Origin: Tenrec ecaudatus
Lineage: Eukaryota > Chordata > Mammalia > Afrosoricida > Tenrecidae
DNA: 64,000 nt
Assembly (NCBI RefSeq): GCF_050624435.1
Contig: NC_134534.1
Span: forward strand, 66,611,501 to 66,675,500
Direction of reading: 5' to 3'
Every line of letters starts with the position of its first letter. Within the stretch, counting starts at the first letter, position 1. The notes beneath the pieces are model-generated. The model did not search any database. It was not told the origin of the DNA and saw only the letters and a program-made list of their open reading frames with translations. The translations under genes were made by a program, and so were the position numbers. Shown here piece after piece: positions 59,701 through 63,929 of the stretch.

Positions 59701-62700
59701 CCAAATCTTATAGTAGTTTCTTTATGCTGTAGATCTTAAATGGGTAAACCAAGTTCAGGTGAGACTCGAGGCTTATGAAAATCATGTGGCAGTCCTCACT
59801 ATGGTGGATAAGGGCACCCAGTCTATAGCTTTCATGGTGGTTTAAATGATTTTCTTCTTCAGGGCCTAATATATGGAGACCTCGGAGCACATTGGGTTAA
59901 TTCCTGGGCTACTAACTGCTAGGTCCATGGTTCAAACCCGTCATGTGTCCCCTGGAGAAAAGCACAGCTGTCTGGCCCTAACTATTTAGTCTCAGAAACC
60001 CTAAGGGACTATTCTACACTGTCCTTGCATATATAGACTGTTGATGACTTGTGACATATTCTTTCACCTCTTTTGATATTTTCATTACTTAAAACAGGAA
60101 TTACAGAATACAGGCTAGATTGAAGTATTTCTTTTACATTTTGATCTCCACATAATTTTCTTATTGCTGTTCAAATGGTCTCCTGCACAGAAAATTTATG
60201 CTCACGACATGGGAATCTTTATGAATGTCATCATGACTTGCCATAAGTTCTTGCATGGTTCTCAATATTTGTCTCAAACCTCCTGAGCAGCAGGTTAACT
60301 GCCTAGGTCAGCTATCGAGGTTCCTCTGAATTACTAAACTAACGTGTAGTCTTACAATGTCTCCTTGAAATGGAATGGAGCTTTATAGGAAAAAATAGAA
60401 TCTTGTGGGATCTCCTTAGACATCAGACTTCCACAGAACCAGGTCAAAGAAAATGATGGGCCATCACCAACATCTGAGCCACCCTGGAAGGGCTAAGTCA
60501 GCCCGAAGGCTAGGGCTGACCCCAGGACTTCTCTCAAGCTGGCTGCAATGTCAGACAGAAACTGGTGTCACTGCACATGAAGCGACTTGCGGGCAGTAAT
60601 CCTCCATTTATTTCAACCACAGAAAATGAATTACTTCTGGGATCACAGCAATGGAGTGGAATGGATCATCTATACAACCAGCCTCATTTTTGTGCTGCCC
60701 TTGTTCACCAGTGTGCCAGCTTACATGCAGTGGCAGTGCGCCGCCATTGCTATATTCTTCTATTGGATGAACTTCTTACTGTATCTTCAGAGGTAAAGGC
60801 AGCTTGACTCATGTCTACAGCTGTTTCATGTTCTTTCAATATCAAAAGAAACACTACTACTACGAACATGGCATTCATTCATGTGTAACTAGCTAACCCA
60901 TCTTTTCTTATTTGCTTTAAAATGTCAGGAAATATTTTATATCCTGTTAAGGAAGATGATGGTTCTGGAGTTCAGGTATAGACCAGCATTTCTAAACCTT
61001 GGCACCGTTGACATTTGGGGCTAAATAACTCTTTGTTGGGGGTCTTGTCCTGCACATTAGAGCATATTTCGTGACATGTACCAGTTGCCAGTAGCCTCCT
61101 CAGCCAGTTTTGACAAACAAACGTATCTCAAAACACTGCCAAATATTTCCTGGGTGGTGAACTTATCAATGATTAGTCAGTGATCTAAGCAAATCTATAT
61201 TAAATGTGGGTAGTTCCTGGAAAGATAAAGGCTGGCTATTCGTGTAGGACCTGCCATAATATAATGAGGTCATTTTCATTGTTCATTTATGACCTTTGGG
61301 AAAACTACTTGAAAGGAAATGATGGGTGTAGAGAATAAAAGTGAGCCATGAGGGAAAAAATGTCAAAAGTATTTAATTCTAGAGGGAAGGAAGGCTAAGC
61401 TACCATACCTCCAACAATTACCACTTATGGTATTTCGCTTTATATTTGCAATAACAGGAGATAAAAGTTATCATTCACATTGTATGAAAGAAGACATTGA
61501 AGTTTTGAGTAAATAGCTTGCCCAGGATTCCGCTAGTAAGTGAAGATTCAGGCATGTCCTGTGCTCCCTGCCCCCCTGTCCCCTTCATATGTGTCCTTCT
61601 ACCATGAGTACAACATAACAGCAAGGCCCTGGTGCTTGGCAGAGGGTGTAGCAAGGTCAGAAGAGCAGGGGCTGGAGGTCAAGAGGATTCCGGAGTGACC
61701 CTCGCATTGTCATGCCCTCAGATCAGCTTGTTCAATGGTCTTCGAGAATACTGGATTTCTGTCTGAATTTAGTTTCTGAGATTCTGAAATCCCTTTAATC
61801 TTTATAATCTTGTGAGTACTTTTCTAATATATAGAGCATTATTGGTATGTGCTTCACATACCATACAATGTAATCATTCATTCATATTAAGAAAATTTGT
61901 GCATAATCACCACAATCAATTTCAGAAAAATTTCTTCTCTTGTGCTCATTGCTAACAGCTTCCAGTTCTGCCTGTCCCCCTCATACCACACTCTCATCGA
62001 GTTACTGCCTCTGCAGACCTACCTATTCTGGATTGCTTATACAGAAAACCATGCAAAACAAAACTCGATCACACAAAGTCATACAGAGCAAACAACCAAA
62101 ATCCCAACAACAATGACTAGACAAAACAGAAAAACTTATAAGAGAAAGCAGAAAATATCAAACACTGAGTACGTTGTCTTTGCCAAAGGAAATGACAACG
62201 CTCATGGCCGAGAACACACCAACATCTATTTCACAATCGCACAGGGTCGGATGCTGCAGAAAGAAAGGAAGTGGAAGGGGGCTGTGAGAGGGGGGAAGAG
62301 AAGTCGCTTGTGACCAGCTGCACTGTAATAGGGATCTTCAGAGCTTGAGTTCATGAAACCCATCCCAAAGGCACAGGCTCACACAGACTCCTGTAGACAC
62401 CCAAAGACATGGACGAGCTCACACAAACCTATACTAGCTGATGCATGCAAACTCTTGTCCACTAGCACGGTTTCCACTCCAGTTTACGTCCAGTTCTGTT
62501 ATTCTTTACCGAGCAGTAAGTTGCATTATTTTTCACTGAGAAGCACCATTGCTTTGAGTAGCACTATTATTTGTATTCATTGATTGCTTTATTTTAAATT
62601 ACTTTCTATGTTATCTGGGTATTTATTATTTGGCTATGGGTAAGCTATGAGATTTCTCTTACTTGAGGTAAAGTGAGGTTCATTGGTCCCTTGAGAAATG

Positions 62701-63839
62701 CATTGAAGGTAAAGATAAAACCCAAAGGGGAAGAAAGGTAACCAAAATCACTTGATGAATGATCTGAAAAGAAAACATGACCACTCGTGAATTCTCATGT
62801 CTACTTATAAAAACCTCAATTATTTATTTAGTTGATGAAATCTCATGCCTGACATTATTCATAATAAGTGTTAACACTGAATCCCAAAATAGAATCGACC
62901 CTAAAGGAAGTAATCTTTTCATTTCCTCTCGCAGGTTTGAAAACTGTGGCATATTCATAGTTATGCTGCAAGTCATCATGAAAACCCTGCTGAGGTCCAC
63001 CGTTGTTTTCACCTTCCTCCTCATGGCCTTCGGGCTCAGCTTTTACGTCCTCCTGAGCGTGCAGGTGAGGTGCTACTGTGGATACTGGAAATATGTATTC
63101 ATGCTTAAATGCCGATGACCTAGAAAACTCAGAATGACGTAAAAACCATAGCCCCTGAGTACTTTCTTTTATTTGCTTCATCTGGTATAATAGCATTAGA
63201 CTGATTTTCATTTCAGAGAAACTGAATAGTCATGAGAAAATGACATTTTCTATTGTCCGAATGTTAGGGGTTTATTATTGATAGCATGTGCATAAAAGGT
63301 CAAAAAAATAATTTATTGCATGTGCAGAAAAGCTCTTTCTGGTAACTACCACCATTTTATTTTTTAAAAAATGTAATCACTGTTTTTGAGTAGCGATGGT
63401 GTTGTGGGTCGGCTGTTGGGCAGCTAAGCACAAGTTCAACCCACCAGCTGCTCTGCAGATGAAAGACGATGCTGTTTGCTCTCCGAAAGAGAGACAGTCC
63501 CAGAAACTCTATGCAGGGTTGCTATGAGTTGCGATGTACTGGATGTCAGTGGGTTGGTTGGTTTTGGTTTTTAATAATGATTTTTATAATCCTGCAGGAA
63601 CTATAAAACTTTTTTAAAATTTTGTGTTTCATTTTTACATTGTGGTCTTTTCTTAGGATGCCTTCAGCCATCCACTGCTTTCTATCATCCAGACCTTCAG
63701 CATGATGCTTGGAGATATCAATTATCGGGATTCCTTTCTAGAACCCTTCTTGAGGGACGAATTGGCATATCCACTTCTGTCCTTTATACAACTTATTACA
63801 TTCACATTGTTTGTTCCAATTGTCCTCATGAATTTACTG
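19098..63839 (+). CDS. TRPA1: TRPA1 ion channel, 23 coding exons, 3' end beyond window
   Basis: Transient receptor potential ankyrin 1 is a homotetrameric, Ca2+-permeable plasma-membrane channel of nociceptors, opened by electrophiles that modify cytosolic Cys and Lys residues. Twenty-three exons with AG acceptors and GT donors (one GC donor) join in frame to 2874 nt, or 958 codons, without a stop. Ankyrin motifs (TPLH-like) recur from about residue 68 to 600. The coupling region holds C608, C621, C633, C641, C651 and C665 (human numbering unchanged to this point) and K711 (human K710). S1 lies near 721-740, sequons at N748 and N754, S2 near 773-788, S3 near 811-827, S4 near 836-853, S5 near 872-895, the pore acid at D917 and S6 near 938-958. 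The frame was checked by summing exon lengths. About 160 C-terminal residues are missing because the window ends. Identity is near certain from collinearity with human TRPA1 recalled from memory. Confidence 0.98.
19775..20000 (+). repeat. Compound microsatellite (CA)n-(GACA)n-(GAGGGA)n-(GA)n
   Basis: In order: CA units 19775..19808, GACA units 19820..19847, about 14 GAGGGA units 19849..19930, then about 35 GA units to 20000. From 19849 the + strand is pure purine for about 150 bp. It lies in intron 1, about 570 bp after exon 1. Confidence 0.97.
20478..20645 (-). mobile_element. Old AfroSINE-like fragment, reverse
   Basis: Diverged: aaaccaacaaagcagctgtg, ttcatggcagccacatgtgt, gtcaaacagagtggttctg. 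Confidence 0.45.
20646..23502. other. TRPA1: Intron 1 middle, nothing recognised
   Basis: About 2.9 kb of intron without a recognised repeat family or exon, apart from a short GA run at 23108..23131 and a C-rich run near 23375. Some of it may be old LTR or unique regulatory sequence. Confidence 0.35.
23503..23712 (+). mobile_element. AfroSINE
   Basis: Complete: gagccctagtggcctcatgt, ctgggaaaaagatgaagctt, and tail ccatctgatggcagtgtg. Confidence 0.8.
24366..24870 (-). mobile_element. L1 3' UTR, reverse, 5'-truncated
   Basis: Starts with the reversed poly(A) signal (aataattttattaggggttc) and continues acatcaattgtgtaaagcac, ttgccctcatcattctcaaa, acatgaacccttgataattt and ggtcctgaaggacc. Several related copies occur in the window. 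Confidence 0.75.
25167..25545 (-). mobile_element. L1 3' UTR, reverse, 5'-truncated
   Basis: Starts tttatataaataattttatt, then gagctcatacaactcttatc, gatatcagctcctcatt and tcatgaacccttgataatta, parallel to 24366..24600. Confidence 0.75.
25586..26043. mobile_element. LTR-like element, copy A
   Basis: Related to 30303..31033: gagaaacaaatccagtgac, aagaaagagttttatatcaa, ccaactcaagtccataaat, ggccatgcccacaagg and an end aactaccaca. Begins TG and ends CA. Flanks ATGAC and AGTAC are a weak 5-bp target duplication (two mismatches). Confidence 0.6.
26405..26564 (+). CDS. TRPA1: TRPA1 exon 2 (codons 37-90)
   Basis: Follows a pyrimidine-rich acceptor ending ctag and ends before GTATCT, in phase 1. It codes for the linker into the first ankyrin repeat; the SPLHHAAEEGELELME stretch is recognisable as the first helix pair. 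This is the most diverged exon against human TRPA1: the basic linker (around FLKKRCRSRGYDD) carries one extra residue, which cancels the one-residue loss in exon 1, so later numbering matches human up to exon 17. Confidence 0.9.
26710..26903 (+). mobile_element. AfroSINE
   Basis: Head is worn; the rest is clear: atcagcagttcaaatccacc, ctctgcaggagaaagagga, tgagtcagagtggcttagca. It lies about 150 bp after exon 2. Confidence 0.8.
26925..26975 (-). mobile_element. AfroSINE tail, reverse
   Basis: Only the tail remains: aactcactgccattatgtca, attctaactcagagtgatg. It forms an inverted pair with the preceding SINE. Confidence 0.55.
26985..27175 (+). mobile_element. RTE-class LINE 3' end
   Basis: Shows accatgctcggtaaagcaga, ggctgctgccgtgcactcaa and cgttgcgacgacttgacagc-acctacca, the RTE 3' terminus pattern. 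Confidence 0.65.
27572..27785 (-). mobile_element. AfroSINE, reverse
   Basis: Shows gttgagtcagttgtgactca, taactctgtaagaccaagta and the caggctgcaatctgtacc middle. The head end is duplicated (ctaccagaacccctgctacc). Confidence 0.75.
28313..28393 (-). pseudogene. RN5S pseudogene: 5S rRNA pseudogene, truncated
   Basis: Read on the - strand it starts gtctacgaccaaaccgcgcc and runs through atctcatctgatcgcagaag, ctaagcagggtcgggctgg and ttagtacttgtatgggaga, which is 5S rRNA from nucleotide 1 to about 85. About ten bases are missing after position 10, and the 3' third is absent. The internal promoter region is partly kept with substitutions. It is not functional; it is a retroposed or duplicated fragment in intron 2. 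Confidence 0.9.
28505..28830 (+). repeat. MIR SINE, diverged
   Basis: Motif order of MIR: tttttgagcaattgccatgc, atttaccaatgatctcgcaa, ctgtgtcaacttggcaggg, aaagtgcctggcaagtagtt. Confidence 0.55.
29130..29305 (+). CDS. TRPA1: TRPA1 exon 3 (codons 90-148)
   Basis: Acceptor tttttctag, donor GTGAGG, ends in phase 0. It encodes two ankyrin repeats with the motifs NYGNTPLYWAA, SRGANPNLRN and MAPLHIAV. Conservation with human TRPA1 is strong, especially in the second repeat. Confidence 0.96.
29500..29705 (+). repeat. MIR SINE
   Basis: Clear core: acctgaggaaactgaggcac, preceded by tatcaaacacttacttaata. It lies about 200 bp after exon 3. Confidence 0.8.
29922..30125 (-). mobile_element. AfroSINE, reverse, older subtype
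   Basis: Has gtgtcagagtagaactgtgt, gattcaaacctccaaccttg and agcacttagccatttgcacc. Confidence 0.75.
30303..31033. mobile_element. LTR-like element, copy B, with nested L1
   Basis: Ends are a perfect 10-bp inverted repeat, TGTGTTAGTC and GACTAACACA, flanked by GGATG on both sides (30298..30302 and 31034..31038), a 5-bp target duplication. It shares gagaaacaaatcca, ccatgcccacag and tccataagtcc with copy A at 25586..26043. Without the nested L1 it would be about 535 bp. TG...CA ends plus a 5-bp duplication suit a solo LTR; a DNA transposon is possible. Confidence 0.75.
30371..30558 (+). mobile_element. L1 3' end inserted into the LTR-like element
   Basis: A 188-bp 5'-truncated L1 copy ending gattgtgataagagttgtat, gagccccaataaaaag and an A/T-rich tail. 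It is flanked by 9-bp duplications AGAGATTTA (30362..30370 and 30559..30567), as expected for L1 target-primed insertion. It is the reverse complement of the 3' ends of the antisense L1 copies nearby. Confidence 0.85.
31039..32280. other. TRPA1: Intron 3 part, nothing recognised
   Basis: No exon or named repeat recognised between the LTR-like element and the next L1. Confidence 0.35.
32285..33560 (-). mobile_element. L1 3' UTR, reverse, long copy
   Basis: Starts gatcattttattgggggctc, then acatcaattgtatcagacat, ggatcagctcctcatccc, ctcaccagctggtgtgcttc and aagcctttaagaccccagcc. It extends about 1.3 kb. No coding ORF. Confidence 0.75.
33565..34690. other. TRPA1: Intron 3 part, nothing recognised
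   Basis: AT-rich. No exon or named repeat recognised. Confidence 0.35.
34692..36875 (-). mobile_element. L1 3' UTR region, reverse, longest copy
   Basis: Starts tatataaatcattttattgg, follows the copy at 32285 (tgatatcagctcctcttt, cacaagctggtgtgattctt), then continues through C/T-rich sequence to text resembling mammal-wide L1 3' UTR (agcacaatgtcctccagacc, gaggcatgccattccattgt, ttgctattgttaacagtgat). It may be two L1 pieces end to end. It stops about 75 bp before exon 4. Confidence 0.65.
36951..37058 (+). CDS. TRPA1: TRPA1 exon 4 (codons 149-184)
   Basis: Acceptor tttgtccctgtag. It encodes VLVEHGST, INLEGENGNTPV and NSEALQLL, continuing the ankyrin stack. The donor that keeps the frame with exon 5 is TTG|GTTCAT, which is GT but poor at +3 to +6. 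The 5' side of the exon is preceded within about 80 bp by an old antisense L1 3' region. Confidence 0.93.
37385..37870 (+). mobile_element. Possible decayed L1 ORF2 fragment
   Basis: The start aaaatcttaaataaaatact-aataaatt and later text resemble L1 ORF2, but the match is weak. The rest of intron 4 to 38834 shows nothing recognisable. Confidence 0.3.
38835..38943 (+). CDS. TRPA1: TRPA1 exon 5 (codons 185-221)
   Basis: Acceptor caccttccag, donor GTGAGT, phase 1. It encodes an ankyrin segment with LNKGAKPC, NKWGCFPIHQAAFSGAKKC and MEIILKF, collinear with human residues 185-221. Confidence 0.95.
39130..39275 (+). CDS. TRPA1: TRPA1 exon 6 (codons 221-269)
   Basis: Acceptor cttctaaag, donor GTAATG, ends in phase 0. 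It encodes the HGYSRHNHINF region and an ankyrin repeat with SPLHMAVQSGDLEMIKMC and LDNGAQIELME. Intron 5 before it is only 186 bp. Confidence 0.95.
39402..39595 (-). mobile_element. AfroSINE, reverse
   Basis: Lies 130 bp after exon 6: ccattgcagttaggtagatt, ctgacccatagtgacccc, aaagtagaactgccccatgg. Confidence 0.8.
40320..40456 (+). CDS. TRPA1: TRPA1 exon 7 (codons 270-315), GC donor
   Basis: Acceptor tgttcacag. It encodes an ankyrin repeat with CTALHFAATQGATEIV, then ASYSGDSDIV and ETLLHR. The in-frame donor is CACAG|GCAAGT, a GC donor with an otherwise ideal consensus. R315 is split as AG and A across intron 7, which restores the conserved HRASLFDHH junction with exon 8. Confidence 0.94.
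41307..41355 (+). CDS. TRPA1: TRPA1 exon 8 (codons 315-331)
   Basis: A 49-bp exon between ttttccag and GTAAAT. It encodes ASLFDHHELAEYLISV, matching human TRPA1 almost exactly. Ends in phase 0. Confidence 0.95.
42212..42311 (+). CDS. TRPA1: TRPA1 exon 9 (codons 332-365)
   Basis: Acceptor tttgttttag, donor GTACAA, phase 1. It encodes GADINSIDGEGRSPLLL, then ATASASWNIVNLLLSK, an ankyrin repeat. Confidence 0.95.
42365..42660 (+). repeat. MIR-type SINE fragments
   Basis: Two adjoining pieces: gtgtgccaggcactgggcca at the start, then a second with tataacactttataaac, tggtatagatactattacta and tccctgttttaa. Both are ancient. Confidence 0.5.
43058..43158 (+). CDS. TRPA1: TRPA1 exon 10 (codons 365-398)
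   Basis: Acceptor gattgttttag, donor GTAATT, ends in phase 0. It encodes AHVDIKDYLGRNFLHLTV followed by QQSHGLKNLQPEFMQ, collinear with human TRPA1. Confidence 0.95.
43159..44156. other. TRPA1: Intron 10, nothing recognised
   Basis: AT-rich intron with a short (AAT)n run at 43302..43321. No named repeat or alternative exon seen. Confidence 0.4.
44157..44326 (+). CDS. TRPA1: TRPA1 exon 11 (codons 399-455)
   Basis: Acceptor ccctacag, donor GTAAGG, phase 2. It encodes IKELVMDEDNNG and CTPLHYACRQG, so both C414 and C421 (known electrophile-accessible cysteines in human TRPA1) are kept, then NVSINSKSKDKKSPLHFAA. Confidence 0.96.
44417..44581 (+). CDS. TRPA1: TRPA1 exon 12 (codons 455-510)
   Basis: Acceptor cccctcaag after a 90-bp intron, donor GTGAGA, phase 2. 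It encodes YGRINTCQRLLQDISD, LLNEGDLHGMTPLHLAAKNG and LLLKKGALFL, two ankyrin repeats that are highly conserved. Confidence 0.96.
44582..45317. other. TRPA1: Intron 12 first part
   Basis: No exon seen. 44900..44955 resembles 8990..9045 (ttcctacaaac, then ttgaagtcccc against gtgaagcccct), suggesting an unnamed dispersed repeat. Confidence 0.35.
45318..45490 (-). mobile_element. L1-type 3' UTR fragment, reverse
   Basis: Begins aaaaaaagttttattggcat with atacttcatgtatcatgcaa, aatcattcagtcatattaag and gcattgttgttagctcccc, parallel to 61848..61960. Confidence 0.55.
45491..46345. other. TRPA1: Intron 12 second part, nothing recognised
   Basis: No exon or named repeat recognised; short AT-rich stretches only. 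Confidence 0.35.
46346..46460 (+). CDS. TRPA1: TRPA1 exon 13 (codons 510-548)
   Basis: Acceptor tctccctcag, donor GTATGT, ends in phase 0. It encodes DHYGWTALHHASMGGYTQT, then LNTNLKCTDRLDEEG, with one conservative change against human (N to Y in HNGW). Confidence 0.96.
46873..47052 (+). mobile_element. AfroSINE
   Basis: Complete: ggcgctggcggctatgcatt, gttggtggttcaaacccacc, tgaatcaactccttggcagt. Confidence 0.85.
47448..47614 (+). CDS. TRPA1: TRPA1 exon 14 (codons 549-604)
   Basis: Acceptor cctctcaaag, donor GTACCC, phase 2. It encodes the last ankyrin repeats: NTALHFAAREGHAKAVALLL, SYGADIVLNKQDASFLHVAI and HNKRKDVVLTAIRSQR. Base composition is higher in G+C than the flanking introns. Confidence 0.96.
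47691..47742 (+). repeat. (GA)n microsatellite, about 26 units
   Basis: Uninterrupted GA run 77 bp after the exon 14 donor. Confidence 0.97.
47876..48043 (+). mobile_element. AfroSINE, diverged
   Basis: Shows catggttatgaattgggctg, gcagtttctaacgaccagca and agtcagcattgactccatgc. Confidence 0.7.
48044..49211. other. TRPA1: Intron 14 remainder, nothing recognised
   Basis: Moderate GC content. No named repeat recognised. The acceptor region of exon 15 includes a short (TTTG)/(TCTG) run. Confidence 0.35.
49212..49305 (+). CDS. TRPA1: TRPA1 exon 15 (codons 604-635)
   Basis: Acceptor gtctgtctcag, donor GTAAGT. It encodes the start of the coupling region between the ankyrin repeats and S1, with C608 (WEEC), C621 (SNKC) and C633 (LPEC). 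C621 is one of the main electrophile-sensing cysteines in human TRPA1. Confidence 0.96.
49520..49870 (+). mobile_element. Old L1M 3' region fragment
   Basis: Resembles the mammal-wide L1 ORF2/3' UTR junction: gatgaatgtggaagacattg, caaaaagacagatacttaat, cctcatgtgggggc. Confidence 0.5.
49871..51781. other. TRPA1: Intron 15 remainder, nothing recognised
   Basis: No exon or named repeat could be assigned; there is a small (CAGA)n at 50308..50325. Confidence 0.35.
51782..51841 (+). CDS. TRPA1: TRPA1 exon 16 (codons 636-655)
   Basis: A 60-bp exon between ctctcccaaag and GTGAGT. It encodes VLLDLCMLHSTEDKSC and RDYH, keeping C641 and C651. Human has Y where this sequence has H655. Confidence 0.95.
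52406..52504 (+). CDS. TRPA1: TRPA1 exon 17 (codons 656-688)
   Basis: Acceptor cttctacag, donor GTAAGA, phase 0. It encodes IEYNFKYLQCPLEFTQ, with C665, and then KTRPEKDVTYEPLATLN. The loop after C665 is one residue longer than in human TRPA1, so numbering runs +1 from here. Confidence 0.95.
52505..53161. other. TRPA1: Intron 17 first part, nothing recognised
   Basis: Unassigned AT-rich sequence up to the LTR. Confidence 0.35.
53394..53414 (-). terminator. Tandem AATAAA poly(A) signals of the LTR
   Basis: Two AATAAA hexamers 15 bp apart on the - strand, about 80-95 bp downstream of the LTR TATA box, as expected for a short R region. Confidence 0.6.
53490..53738 (-). promoter_or_regulatory. 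LTR promoter: TATA box plus six CCAAT boxes
   Basis: On the - strand the CCAAT boxes precede CTATAAAAACC. The outermost two are in an approximately 40-bp near-repeat that also carries three copies of ACATCGCCTG (two abutting). Confidence 0.65.
54368..54556 (+). mobile_element. AfroSINE, diverged
   Basis: Shows ctgaaaggttggagattcaa, ggaagaaaaatctggcatgc and attgggtcactgtgagtttg. Confidence 0.65.
54600..54809 (+). mobile_element. AfroSINE
   Basis: Complete: catggagccctggtggtagt, ggtcagcagtttgaaaccag, aatgaggctttctactccta, tcattggcagtaagtttgag. Confidence 0.85.
55020..55198 (-). mobile_element. AfroSINE, reverse, older subtype
   Basis: Shows aaccaacccaaaacaattgc, cagtagatggcgaggcgccg and taaccattcgcagcacccag. 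Confidence 0.7.
55270..55760 (+). mobile_element. Old L1M 3' end
   Basis: Clear L1M 3' UTR text: aaaacttatagaattgtaca, ttgtaacaaatgtacccact, attttttctgtaaacctaaa. Confidence 0.75.
55761..56416. other. TRPA1: Intron 17 end, nothing recognised
   Basis: AT-rich; no alternative exon or named repeat seen before exon 18. Confidence 0.35.
56417..56487 (+). CDS. TRPA1: TRPA1 exon 18 (codons 689-712)
   Basis: Acceptor ctcttattcag, donor GTGCGT, phase 2. It encodes AMVQHNRIELLNHPVCKEY, then LCMKW. K711 corresponds to the reactive human K710. Residue 709 is Cys where human has Leu. Confidence 0.95.
56911..56976 (+). repeat. 39-bp tandem duplication
   Basis: gtgaatataacaattagatt starts at 56911 and again at 56950, with the following bases nearly matching. 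It lies about 100 bp before exon 19. Confidence 0.8.
57065..57230 (+). CDS. TRPA1: TRPA1 exon 19 (codons 712-767)
   Basis: Acceptor ttttcttcctag, donor GTATTT, phase 0. It encodes S1 (around VNLGSYCLGLMPMTFLVV) and the S1-S2 extracellular loop with sequons NST at N748 and NGT at N754, matching the two glycosylation sites of human TRPA1. One residue is inserted after the second sequon, so numbering becomes +2 against human. Confidence 0.95.
57600..58110 (+). mobile_element. Internally deleted RTE derivative
   Basis: The left half resembles the 5' part of RTE (ttgaccttgatgatgcagag, aacatgaaaagaatcagctg, cataaatggaatgcacaaag). The right half is the RTE 3' end (tccctggaaaaggacatcga, acagtggctgcaacaatggg, gtgaggatgttgcaggac, tgttacgcatagag). 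The whole reverse-transcriptase region is missing. Confidence 0.65.
58305..58508 (+). mobile_element. AfroSINE
   Basis: Complete: gggactggtggtatagtggt, ggtcagcagttcaaaaccac, gggtcactgtgagtcagaag, ccacgtcagtgagtttgg. Confidence 0.88.
58555..58706 (+). mobile_element. Old L1M 3' end
   Basis: Shows gagcaattacatcatttaaa, atggtaaaagtg and ttatatgcattttaccacaa followed by an A-rich tail. Confidence 0.65.
58947..59036 (+). CDS. TRPA1: TRPA1 exon 20 (codons 768-797)
   Basis: Acceptor attttttcag, donor GTACTC, phase 0. It encodes S2 (KVCMILVFLSSILGYC) and KEVAQIFQQ. E790 and Q793 correspond to human E788 and Q791 of the intracellular Ca2+ site. Confidence 0.95.
59517..59712 (+). mobile_element. AfroSINE
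   Basis: Complete: gagccctgctggcatagtga, caaggtcagtgtttcaaacc, ggagaaaggtgagactccc; the tail is worn. Confidence 0.85.
59874..60052 (+). mobile_element. AfroSINE, diverged
   Basis: Shows ttaattcctgggctactaac, tccatggttcaaacccgtc and ctcagaaaccctaagggac. Confidence 0.75.
60053..60622. other. TRPA1: Intron 20 end, nothing recognised
   Basis: Unassigned intronic sequence up to exon 21. Confidence 0.35.
60623..60792 (+). CDS. TRPA1: TRPA1 exon 21 (codons 798-854)
   Basis: Acceptor caaccacag, donor GTAAAG, phase 2. It encodes the S2-S3 linker (KMNYFWDHSNGVEW, with N807 and E810 of the Ca2+ site), S3 (IIYTTSLIFVLPLF) and S4 (AIAIFFYWMNFLLYLQR). The linker is clearly changed from human at R to M, M to W, I to H, V to G and L to V. 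Confidence 0.95.
60793..61429. other. TRPA1: Intron 21 first part, nothing recognised
   Basis: Unassigned. The stretch 60980..61150 may be an old DNA-transposon fragment but could not be named. Confidence 0.3.
61430..61565 (+). repeat. MIR SINE core
   Basis: Shows tgaagttttgagtaaatagc, ttgcccaggattccgctagt and aagtgaagattcaggc, the MIR core order. Confidence 0.65.
61848..62560 (-). mobile_element. L1-type 3' UTR, reverse
   Basis: Motif order as at 45318 and 15540: tgcttcacataccatacaat, aatcattcattcatattaag, ataatcaccacaatcaattt and cttgtgctcattgctaacag. The + strand stays open for 138 codons, without any protein family. Confidence 0.55.
62935..63064 (+). CDS. TRPA1: TRPA1 exon 22 (codons 854-897)
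   Basis: Acceptor cctctcgcag, donor GTGAGG, phase 0. It encodes the end of S4 (FENCG; N857 is human N855, the episodic-pain residue), the S4-S5 linker and S5 with LLRSTVVF. S875 and T876 match the human antagonist-contact residues S873 and T874. Q866 replaces human E864. Confidence 0.95.
63390..63575 (+). mobile_element. AfroSINE
   Basis: Nearly complete; sits in intron 22 about 80 bp before exon 23: ttgtgggtcggctgttgggc, aagttcaacccaccagctgc, ggttgctatgagttgcgatg. Confidence 0.85.
63657..63839 (+). CDS. TRPA1: TRPA1 exon 23 (codons 898-958), pore and S6
   Basis: Acceptor gtcttttcttag, donor GTAAGT, phase 0. It encodes the pore helices and filter (SIIQTFSMMLGDINY, with D917 equal to human D915) and S6 (FTLFVPIVLMNLL). 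Outer-pore E920 of human is D922 here. This is the last TRPA1 exon in the window. The next exon should start with the codons for IGLAVGD. Confidence 0.96.
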
Positions 63840-63929
63840 GTAAGTAATCCTCCCTTGTATTTCCTTTGTGGTTGTTCCACGGGGGCATCTAATAATAATG
63901 ACTCAGAGTTTCTTTAATCTCATCTCTTA

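Noticed and set aside
61897-62313. 138-codon open frame on +
   Set aside because: It lies within a reversed L1-type 3' UTR shared with 15540 and 45318; no domain and no conserved start.
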